A stretch of 64,000 nt of DNA from assembly GCF_016031625.1 (NCBI RefSeq), contig NZ_JACCHP010000007.1, forward strand, positions 310,001-374,000. Reading direction: 5' to 3'. The stretch is from Bradyrhizobium agreste (GTDB lineage Bacteria > Pseudomonadota > Alphaproteobacteria > Rhizobiales > Xanthobacteraceae). The notes beneath the pieces are model-generated. The model did no database searches and was not told where the DNA came from. It saw only the letters and a list, made by a program, of their open reading frames with translations. Positions 18,793 through 26,557 of this stretch are shown in pieces. Position numbers and translations under genes: made by a program. Position 1 is the stretch's first letter. The number at the start of each line of letters is the position of its first letter.

Positions 18793-21700
18793 CTAACTGC
18801 TGGGACCTGGGATCGGGTTCTTCGGCTCGGAGCTGGCAGTGATCTCTCGAAGTAGTACTCTAGCAGCCTGGAGATCCGGTGTCCCAAAGCCCTCAGTGAA
18901 CTGGCCATAGAGCGGACTGAGTAGATCGTGAGCCTCGCCGCGCCGGCGCTGTTGCATCCAAAGTCGTGCAAGGCATAGCGTTGCGCGCAACTCCCAGAGC
19001 TTGGCGCCTTGCTGGCGCGCGGTTGCAGCGGCATGTTCGAACCGTGCTTCCGCGGCGGTCGGATCTTGCCTCGGCAGCCGTAGCATCAGCTCGCCCAACA
19101 TCCGATGGAGCTCGGCCTCGAACCACCGCTCGCCGGTTTCTTCCACTCGGTCGAGCGCTTCGGTCATGAGATCCAAGCCCTCGTTCACAGCGCCCGACCG
19201 GCCGTGGACCTCGGCCAGCAGGCTTCGGAAATAGGGCACCAGGAAACCCGCTCCGGTGGCCTGCCACGTCGCAAGCCCATCTCGGATCTGCGCGATGCCA
19301 GCCCCAAAATCCCCAACCTCGCCCAGCGTCCAGCCACGAATGATGATGCCGGCTCCGAGGAAGTGTGGGGAATCCTGCTCGGCTGCAAGTGCGATCAGCG
19401 CATTCGCCCGATCTCGGGCCTCGTCTATGTCGTGGCGGAGCTGCGACAGGATGCAGCCGTAAAGCAGGGCATAGCCGAGGGTATTGCGATGGGACAACTC
19501 CTTCGCGTCTGTCAATGCCTGTTCGCTCCTCGCCTGCGCCTGCTCGGGATAGCCGAGGGCGAACAATCCCCAAGACAGAACGGACAGTCCCGCCACGCGC
19601 GGATCCTGCGCGAACAGGAAGGCGAGCGACCGATGCGCGGAGGGATCGTAGAGAGCGAGCGTCCGCTCCAGATGGTCGCGAGCAGCCGCTAACTCGCCGC
19701 GAAGCAATTCAGCGGTTCCGACGATGCGGTTGCCAATGGTTTCGGCAGCGACGTCATTCTGTTCCTGGGCACGGCGGAGTAAATCCTCGCCTGCCGTCCG
19801 ACCGGCCTCGAGCTCCGCCCTGACGACGTGAAAAACCCACTCCCCATAGAGCACAGGAAAGAGCCGCGACGTGTCGCCAAGACGCTCGCACAAGTCTCGG
19901 GCGCGTGCGTTGGCCTGCCCGACCTCTGGTGCCGCCCAGCCCTTCGCAGCCATCAGCGCGACACCGAGCGCAACTTCCAGTTCGAGTTCCCGCCGCCATC
20001 GTGCGGCGTCGTCGGAGAGAGCCGGGATCAGTTCGAGCCCCTTGCTAAGTTGCGTGATCGCCTCTGCTGTGGCCGAGCGCGCGATCTCTGCTTGTCCTGC
20101 CTTCAACCAATGATCGATTGCCGGTGCAATCAGTCCGGCCTCTGAGAAATGATGAGCCAGAAGCTCCGGCTGTGTCTGCCCCGTCTCCGAAAAATGCTGC
20201 TCGAGCGCCGCGGCGATCCGGGCGTGCAAGCGCTGCCGCTTCGGGCGCACCAGGGTCGCATAGGCGGCGTCCTGCACAAGCGCATGCTTAAAGCTGTAGG
20301 TCGCCTGAGGCGGCGTCCCACGCCGGAACACCAGGCCCGAGCCGACGAGGTCATCCAATGCCGCCTGCAATTCGCTCTCCGACAACTGCGCCGTCATCGC
20401 GAGCAGTTCGTGAGAGAACTCCCGGCCAATAGCGGCCGCGACCTGGGCCACCTCACGGGCCGGGGCGAGCCGGTCGAGCCGGGCCAACAGCGACTCCTGG
20501 AGCGTGGTTGGGATCGCCATGGGCGGCAGCGGCCCCGTGAGCGCGTAATGGTCGCCTTCATCGCGGAGCAGATTGGTCTCCAGCACAGTCCGCGTCAGTT
20601 CCTCGACGAACAGCGGCACGCCATCGGTCTTGGCGACGATCTGGTCGAGCACCGCAGCCGGCAGCGCTTTGCCGCCGCTCAGCCGCGCAACGATGGCCGC
20701 GCCCTGCCGGCGGCTCAACCGGCTGAGGGTCAGCGCAGTGACGTGGGCATGGCGCGTCCAGGGCGGCGCGAACTCGGGCCTGAAGGTGATGAGGACGAGC
20801 ACGGGGGCGCCTTGCACCCGGTCGACTAGGAGATCGAGCAGCTCGAGCGACGTCGGATCGGCCCAGTGCACGTCCTCATAGAGGGCCAGAACCGGGCGGT
20901 GCCTTGCGAGGCCCAACACCTGATCGACCAGCGCCTCGAGCGTTCGCTCCTTCTGCCGATGCGGGCTCATCTCGAGCGGCGGGTAGCGCGTATTCGTTTC
21001 GAGCGACAGCACTGCCGCCAACAGCGGCGCGACCTTGGTGACATCATCGGAAGACAGCGCAAGCAGCGCCTCGAGCTTGTCGAGACGCGCCGCGGCGGGA
21101 TCGTCCGCGGCGAAGCCCGCCGCCCGCTCCAGCAGGCCGATGACCGGATTAAGAGGGCTGGTCTGATGGTGCGGTGAACAGTAATGGCTCAGTGCGGTGT
21201 GCGGCTCATTTGCAAGCCGTCCGCGCAGCGCCCGCACGAGGCGCGACTTGCCGATGCCAGGCTCGCCCGTTAGCAGTACAACCTGGCCATCCCCCTCCTT
21301 GGCTCGCTCCCAGTGCTCGAGCAGGAGACCAATCTCATGCTCGCGACCGACCAGCGGTGTCAGGCCGGCCCCGTGCAACGCCTCGAACCGGCTCTCGGCG
21401 GCGCCTTCCCCGATCACACGCCACGCCCGCACCGGAACGGGAAACCCCTTCAAGATCTGCACGCTGAGTTCGGCGAGTTCAAACAGCCCGCCAATGAGCT
21501 CGCGGGTGCGGGTGGAGATCACCACCGTGCCCGGCTCGGCCAGGGTTTGCAGCCGCGCCGCGAGGTTTGGCGTGTCGCCGACCACCGTCTCCTCGCGCGC
21601 CGCGCCTTCGCCGATCAACTCGCCAACAACCACCGGACCGGTCGCGATGCCGACACGGGCCGCCAGCGTCTTGCCATGCGCCGATCCCAAACCGTGCATC

Positions 21701-22209
21701 GCCGCGACCGCGGCGAGGCCGGCCCGCACGGCGCGTTCGGCTTCATCCTCATGGGCGCGCGGATAGCCGAAATAGGCCAGCACACCGTCGCCCATGTACT
21801 TCGCCACATGCCCTTCGAACCGCGCGATCGCGGCCGCCACTGCGCTCTGATAGGCACGGAGGAGTTCGGCCATTTCCTCCGGATCGAGCCGCGCCGCGAG
21901 TGCGGTCGAGTCGACCAGATCGACGAACATCACCGTGAGCTGACGGCGCTCCGCCTCCGGTGCAGGCGCGGCCTTTTCGGAGACAGCGGTAGGTGCGGCC
22001 GTAACAGGGATGGTCGCAGATATTGAGCCGGCGCGCAGGGCTGCAATGGCGGCGAGCAGCTTGCGGCGATGGCCTATGGAGGCCACGCCGAGTCCAATCA
22101 GATCCTCGGCCGTAAGGTCCATGAGGACCTCGGCATCAATGTCGTTCTCCCGGAACGCGTGTTCGTACTGTCCCAGCCCCAGACCACACAGCCAGGCCCC
22201 GACGTCCAT
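18793..22209 (-). CDS. SAM - class III nucleotide cyclase - AAA ATPase - TPR protein
   Basis: The 1138-aa protein is cytosolic. Domain order: SAM-like domain (1-60; LGLGQYEHAFRENDI), class III adenylate cyclase (about 85-260), AAA/STAND ATPase (about 285-600; Walker A GEPGIGKS) and a TPR-rich C-terminus (about 650-1130). The cyclase has both metal-binding Asp (FVDLVDST, GDGVLAYFG), Lys (AKYMGDG) and the Asp/Asn-Arg transition-state segment (GDTPNLAARLQ), so it is likely active and makes cAMP. The ATG has a GGGAGGAG Shine-Dalgarno. Such fusions are multiplied in Bradyrhizobium. The triggering ligand is unknown. Confidence 0.9.
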   Translation of the reverse strand: MDVGAWLCGLGLGQYEHAFRENDIDAEVLMDLTAEDLIGLGVASIGHRRKLLAAIAALRAGSISATIPVTAAPTAVSEKAAPAPEAERRQLTVMFVDLVDSTALAARLDPEEMAELLRAYQSAVAAAIARFEGHVAKYMGDGVLAYFGYPRAHEDEAERAVRAGLAAVAAMHGLGSAHGKTLAARVGIATGPVVVGELIGEGAAREETVVGDTPNLAARLQTLAEPGTVVISTRTRELIGGLFELAELSVQILKGFPVPVRAWRVIGEGAAESRFEALHGAGLTPLVGREHEIGLLLEHWERAKEGDGQVVLLTGEPGIGKSRLVRALRGRLANEPHTALSHYCSPHHQTSPLNPVIGLLERAAGFAADDPAAARLDKLEALLALSSDDVTKVAPLLAAVLSLETNTRYPPLEMSPHRQKERTLEALVDQVLGLARHRPVLALYEDVHWADPTSLELLDLLVDRVQGAPVLVLITFRPEFAPPWTRHAHVTALTLSRLSRRQGAAIVARLSGGKALPAAVLDQIVAKTDGVPLFVEELTRTVLETNLLRDEGDHYALTGPLPPMAIPTTLQESLLARLDRLAPAREVAQVAAAIGREFSHELLAMTAQLSESELQAALDDLVGSGLVFRRGTPPQATYSFKHALVQDAAYATLVRPKRQRLHARIAAALEQHFSETGQTQPELLAHHFSEAGLIAPAIDHWLKAGQAEIARSATAEAITQLSKGLELIPALSDDAARWRRELELEVALGVALMAAKGWAAPEVGQANARARDLCERLGDTSRLFPVLYGEWVFHVVRAELEAGRTAGEDLLRRAQEQNDVAAETIGNRIVGTAELLRGELAAARDHLERTLALYDPSAHRSLAFLFAQDPRVAGLSVLSWGLFALGYPEQAQARSEQALTDAKELSHRNTLGYALLYGCILSQLRHDIDEARDRANALIALAAEQDSPHFLGAGIIIRGWTLGEVGDFGAGIAQIRDGLATWQATGAGFLVPYFRSLLAEVHGRSGAVNEGLDLMTEALDRVEETGERWFEAELHRMLGELMLRLPRQDPTAAEARFEHAAATARQQGAKLWELRATLCLARLWMQQRRRGEAHDLLSPLYGQFTEGFGTPDLQAARVLLREITASSEPKNPIPGPSS

Positions 22210-22578
22210 GGGCTCCTCCCGGCTCTCGTCTTCAGCGCTAGGTGCTTCAGTCTATCTCAAGATGGCGTGCGCTGGGCGCGATGAAACGTCACGAGTTGAG
22301 CGCGAAGGAAGGGCAGCTTTTGGCCCGAGGCTGCCTTCCGTTCTTGGCCTCGCACCGTCCTCTTTCGAAGGCTGGACGGAAGCCGTCGTGCGGCTGCCGA
22401 GGACAGCCTTAGCCTAAGCTGCCTTTCGCTGCTGCAGGCGTTCGAAGGCGATAGTTCTCGTATGGGGCAACGGGCCTGACGTATTGAAGGCCGATTTCTA
22501 GCGATGGTAGATTACCACTTTATCCCGGCTGCATCGAAGCCGTCCGAGTAGTGCTTTTTAGTACTGTGGAGGACATTT
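22210..22578. other. 369-bp intergenic stretch
   Basis: Divergent spacer between the cyclase gene and the small coiled-coil gene. It contains one copy of the recurring motif (22311-22335, GGGCAGCTTTTGGCCC...). No gene is supported. Confidence 0.55.
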
Positions 22579-22890
22579 ATGCGAAGATTTCGCGCAATGC
22601 CTTATCTGCAACGACTTGGCGAGCTTGCCTCTCAGCTCTCAGAACTGGAAGACCTTCGAAGTCTAGTCGAAGATGCAGAGCGCGTGGCCCGAGGTGCGCC
22701 TGCATTGCGCCCTAGACGCCATGCTTCGCGCCGCCTCCGAGGTCGTGATCTTGGCACCCTGTCTGTCCGCCTCCGTCGCTACACGCCACTAAGCAGAAAT
22801 ACAGGAGGTCACAGGGTTCCTCAGAACGACAACCCGATCGATTGGACGTTGCTCGAGCCATTTCCCGACGGATGGTGGGCTTCCTCCTAA
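22579..22890 (+). CDS. Small coiled-coil, Arg-rich hypothetical protein (103 aa), paralogue of the gene at 16134
   Basis: A GGAGG Shine-Dalgarno at 22568-22572 lies 6 bases before the ATG. Residues ~9-33 form a coiled-coil-like segment closely similar to that in the protein at 16134. The middle is very Arg-rich (RRHASRRLRGRDLG), and the end is DWTLLEPFPDGWWASS. The last ~60 residues may be nucleic-acid binding, given their basic charge (inference). Function unknown. Confidence 0.6.
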   Translation: MRRFRAMPYLQRLGELASQLSELEDLRSLVEDAERVARGAPALRPRRHASRRLRGRDLGTLSVRLRRYTPLSRNTGGHRVPQNDNPIDWTLLEPFPDGWWASS

Positions 22891-23230
22891 GCTCTTCGAC
22901 GGCTGCTACTGAATCAAGATTTCTCATCTGCTTGTGGCCCTTCTGCGAAGTCTAGGCAGCGTCCCCGGTGGTCGGGTCATAGGTGTAGACCGGAAGCAGC
23001 CGGCCCGCACTCCGAAGGGGCGCCCATGACCTATAGCCCCCCGAGCGTCTCCCTACAGCGGCCGCTGATGCCCCAAAGGGCCTCAATGGGGGATACATCG
23101 AGCTGCGAGGCACAACGCCTGCCCTCGTTCACCACATTTAAACCTTAAGATTCTACGAAGAGTACTCACTCACAGGCCGCAGGACCATGCCAACAGCCTT
23201 CGTCCAGAAGCCATCCGTAGACTTCAGGCA
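22891..23230. other. 340-bp intergenic stretch
   Basis: The spacer ahead of the transglycosylase gene is locally AT-richer near 23140-23175 and should contain its promoter. A copy-like fragment of the recurring motif occurs at 22931-22950 (CTTGTGGCCC...). No gene is seen. Confidence 0.5.
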
Positions 23231-24277
23231 ATGAAGGTCTGGCAAACCGGCTGCATCGTGGCTGTTGTCGCATCCGCGGGACTTTATCTGGCCGCCGCCA
23301 ACAGACCGGTCGCGAACTTGCCGGATGTCATGCCGGAAGCAGCTGCGAGCATACCGGCTGCAGTGCGCCCAGCGGCTCCTGCGAACGTGGTGACGCCTGC
23401 CGTCTACGCAGAGGCAGCCGCCAGACTCGCGGCAGCGCTTCGGGCTGAACGAGCAGAGCTTGACGCGGTGACGTCAGCAGGCGCCAAGCCGCTCCGCACC
23501 GAAGCCGAGATGGTCGATGAACCCGTCGCGCCAAGATTGGCGTCGTTGGGACAGGATGTCGTCCAACCGCTGCCGCCGCAACGGGAGGCATCCAACGATG
23601 CTCCGAAAGCGGCGTCGACGCAGGATTTCCGTTATCTGGTCTACTACGTCTGGTCTGAACTGCCGCCCGCCGAGAAACCGGCGGAGATCGTCTTGCGTGC
23701 GTTCAAGGACATTCCGGTCGGAACGCCGACTGAGGAGATCAAGCGCGCGTCCGACGCGTTTGGTCTCGATGTCAATTTCATGATGGCGGTTGCCAAGATC
23801 GAATCCGGTTTCAACCCCAATCAACGCACCGGGTCGTATATCGGGCTGTTTCAGCTGAGCCATTACGAGTTCGGCAAGTTCGGCTTCGGGCAGATACGCA
23901 GTCCGCGGGATAACGCCGTTGCGGCCGCCTACAAAATCATTACCGAGGGCGTCCAGTTCGAGTGGATCACGCACCGCAAGCCGGATATGAGCGATCTCTA
24001 CCTGATCCATCAGCAGGGCTGGGAAGGCGCCGCTGAGCACATCAGCAAGCCCGCTCGCCTCGCCTGGAAATCCATGTGCGCCAGCAGCGAAGGCAAGGAA
24101 AAGGGTGAGAGGTGGTGCAAACGCGCGATCTGGGGCAATGCACTTCCGGCCTTCAAGCGGACCTGGAAGTCGGTGGACAACGTGACCTCGGAGGCGTTTG
24201 TCGGCATGTGGCGCGGCCGGGTCGCCGAATTCTATACGAAATATGTGGCGAGCGCTGCGGCATCGGCAAGCCAATAA
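23231..24277 (+). CDS. Membrane-anchored lytic transglycosylase-like (SLT) protein
   Basis: The 348-aa protein has an N-terminal signal/anchor (about residues 5-24), an Ala/Pro-rich linker and a lysozyme-like SLT domain (about 175-320). The catalytic Glu sits in AKIESGFNPNQ, followed by GLFQLSHYEF, the usual GLMQ-type motif. It would cleave peptidoglycan glycan strands in the periplasm with formation of 1,6-anhydro ends. No other cell-wall gene adjoins it, although an L,D-transpeptidase lies 4 kb downstream. Confidence 0.85.
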   Translation: MKVWQTGCIVAVVASAGLYLAAANRPVANLPDVMPEAAASIPAAVRPAAPANVVTPAVYAEAAARLAAALRAERAELDAVTSAGAKPLRTEAEMVDEPVAPRLASLGQDVVQPLPPQREASNDAPKAASTQDFRYLVYYVWSELPPAEKPAEIVLRAFKDIPVGTPTEEIKRASDAFGLDVNFMMAVAKIESGFNPNQRTGSYIGLFQLSHYEFGKFGFGQIRSPRDNAVAAAYKIITEGVQFEWITHRKPDMSDLYLIHQQGWEGAAEHISKPARLAWKSMCASSEGKEKGERWCKRAIWGNALPAFKRTWKSVDNVTSEAFVGMWRGRVAEFYTKYVASAAASASQ

Positions 24278-24537
24278 ATCCGTCGTCGGCAGCGCCCGGT
24301 CATGCTGCTTTGCCTTCAGTCGCCGTGGGGAAACAGACGCAGCTGGGGAGACCCAAGTCCACTCATGACCTCATTGCTGACGTGGCAGCGCAGCTTGCGA
24401 GCCGTCAGCCTTTGGCCCCAGGCGGACTTGGCGCCACCAAATCGTAATGCTATCAAGCGATGGTGCCGCGAGCGGTTGTCAATCAATGCGAGCAGGGCGT
24501 GCGGCCCCGTCATCGACGGTCTACTCGGAGGCAAGCT

Positions 24538-24870
24538 GTGAGTAGGGTCAAAACTCCACGGGAAAAGAAGCAGCTGAGCTACGCAAACGACCGACGAAAC
24601 ACCTACGGCGAAAATCAGAAGAGCAGTCGCAAGAATATTCCGCGCAGCAAGCAGCTCTCGCATCAGGATGAGCGGCGGGCGGTGCGACAAGCCCTCATCG
24701 CTGCGAAGGGGACCGTCGCGGACGAGGTCGCCGACGAAGCCCAGTCGCAAGCGTTGCGCAAAGGTCGAATGAAGAAACTGAAGGCGTTTCGCAAATCACC
24801 GGATACGCCACTAGGCGAAGTCATTGAGCGACGGTTGCGCAAGCGACAAACGAAGACGAGTGATGAATAA
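24538..24870 (+). CDS. Lys/Arg-rich small hypothetical protein (110 aa)
   Basis: The GTG at 24538 follows CGGAGGCAAGCT, a good Shine-Dalgarno, and starts MSRVKTPREKKQLSY. The protein is strongly basic, without hydrophobic segments, and helical in its second half (VADEVADEAQSQALRKGR). This small basic protein type recurs in Bradyrhizobium genomes. It may bind nucleic acid (inference). Upstream codons in the same frame lack this character. Confidence 0.65.
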   Translation: MSRVKTPREKKQLSYANDRRNTYGENQKSSRKNIPRSKQLSHQDERRAVRQALIAAKGTVADEVADEAQSQALRKGRMKKLKAFRKSPDTPLGEVIERRLRKRQTKTSDE

Positions 24871-25144
24871 TTGCCTGCGTCCGTCATCGCCGCGCCCGCA
24901 GATGGACCACGCGCTTAACTAGGCATTTTTGCAAGCCCAAAGCCATCTCCGCTTCTGGCCGGCGAAGCTGCGCCGCGGCGGTCGGAAGTCCGCCCGTTGA
25001 GCCAGAGCGGACCGGATTTGCTCAGTCTGAGGTCTTCGCATTTTGAACCGAAGCGGACCCATGGCGCGTGACTGTTGGCCTAAAGCCGTAGTAACTTTCG
25101 ATTGCGCACCGTAGGGAAGCGCGTCCAAGGCGAGGGCCGCCCTA

Positions 25145-26143
25145 ATGACGGAGAATGGAAGCCGGATGATGCTGCCGCGCCGTGCCGTGCTTGCCACACT
25201 TGGTGCTGCGACACTGGTGGCGTCTTCGCTGGGTTGGGCGCAAGAGGCTGGACGGACCTATCGTCTGGGCTTCGTGGTCCCATCGCCTCGCAGTGAGGGC
25301 TTTTGGACTATCCTATTCGACGAGTTGCGGCGCGCCGGGTTCGTCGAGGGTGGCAACCTCCAAGTTGTGGGCGAATTCGGCGTAACACCGGGCCGCGCCG
25401 ACGCGGTCGCGGGCGCGGCGGTCAAAGCCGGGGCGGATGTCATTTTCACCGCCGGACCGGAATGTACACGAGCCGCGCAGGATGCGACGAAGACTATTCC
25501 GATCAGCGCTTACTCGGGTGATCTGGTAGCGGAACGACTTGTTGCCTCGCTGGCGCATCCCGGCGGCAACACTACGGGGGTCAGCATCCTAGCGCCCGAA
25601 ATTGATACCAAACGCCAGGATATGCTGTTCGACATGCTGCCCGGCATTCGTCGCATCGGCGCGCTGGTCGATCCAAGCGCTAGGACTCCTGCACAGCTCG
25701 AGACGTTGGCTGCCGCCGCGGGGTCACGTGGCGCCACGCTATCGATCCACCGTGCCAGTCGGAATGAGGAGATCATTCCAGCCATCGACGCGGCGCGAGC
25801 GGTCGAGGCTCAAGCCCTCAACGTCATCCAGTCGCCGCTCACCTTCGTCAACTACTCGCTGATCATCGAGCATGTCGCCAAGGTCCGGCTGCCCGCTATC
25901 TACGGCGTGCCGGAATTCGCCGACCGGGGCGGCCTCGTCGCCTATGGTCCACGCGTCGCGACGCTGATCCCCCAGATTATTGTGCCGCAGCTCGTCAAGC
26001 TGCTGCGGGGTGCAAAGCCCGCCCAAATCCCGGTCGAGCGGCCCACAATTATCGAGCTTGCGCTCAACCTCAAGACCGCGAAAGCGCTCGATCTAGTTGT
26101 ACCAACTGCTTTTCTCACTCGTGCCGACAAGGTGATCGAATGA
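25145..26143 (+). CDS. ABC transporter substrate-binding protein (PF04392 type)
   Basis: The 332-aa exported protein begins MTENGSRMMLPRRAVLATLG. The PRRAVL segment plus hydrophobic core is a signal peptide, perhaps Tat-like; ATG 25166 is an alternative start. Two-lobed binding-protein features include the N-lobe YRLGFVVPSPRSEGFW, the hinge segment TTGVSILAPEIDTKR and the C-terminal LLRGAKPAQIPVERPT. No permease or ATPase gene is adjacent, so it is an orphan, as many in this family are. It is the full-length relative of the deleted copy at 17878. Confidence 0.85.
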   Translation: MTENGSRMMLPRRAVLATLGAATLVASSLGWAQEAGRTYRLGFVVPSPRSEGFWTILFDELRRAGFVEGGNLQVVGEFGVTPGRADAVAGAAVKAGADVIFTAGPECTRAAQDATKTIPISAYSGDLVAERLVASLAHPGGNTTGVSILAPEIDTKRQDMLFDMLPGIRRIGALVDPSARTPAQLETLAAAAGSRGATLSIHRASRNEEIIPAIDAARAVEAQALNVIQSPLTFVNYSLIIEHVAKVRLPAIYGVPEFADRGGLVAYGPRVATLIPQIIVPQLVKLLRGAKPAQIPVERPTIIELALNLKTAKALDLVVPTAFLTRADKVIE

Positions 26144-26557
26144 AGCAGGCGATGATGTCGGGAATTGGCCCATCGCTTCCGTTGGTGCATCGCGGCGAGA
26201 TGTCCGGAATCGCGGGTAAACCGGGAGAGCCCGATCGCTGGTCGAAACGGCGCATCTGACCCATTGCGGGCTCGATAAGGTTGATGTCGTAGATGGCTTT
26301 CTCAGTCCAAGTTTGTCCGGCAGGCGCAATTGTAAGCAGTTCGAAGCGCTGTAGGCAGTGGCGTCTCTGATCGCCTGTTCACGTGGCAGCCAAGTGAGGG
26401 CCGCGAAGCAACCACGAGCATCATTCGACCGCCTTATCAATCGACCGGAACCAAGCGACGTGGTATGCGTTGCCGCGCTGCTCTTGAAGGTGACCACTAA
26501 GACCCAGTCGCCTTTGCTGGGCCAATCAAGACGGGAACGCCGGGCGAGCCAGACCAG
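26144..26557. other. 414-bp stretch without a convincing gene
   Basis: It separates the orphan binding protein from the LuxR-type regulator. Frames are open only in shadows; no repeat is recognised. The promoter of the regulator is expected in the last 150 bases. Confidence 0.5.

Noticed and set aside
16639..25060. A CRISPR array formed by the recurring motif copies
   Set aside because: Copies are degenerate, irregularly spaced by hundreds to thousands of bases, and no cas gene is present.
14750..26557. A prophage or integrative island with integrase
   Set aside because: No integrase, transposase, phage structural or plasmid gene is visible in this stretch. It only looks like a gene-poor, relic-bearing region.
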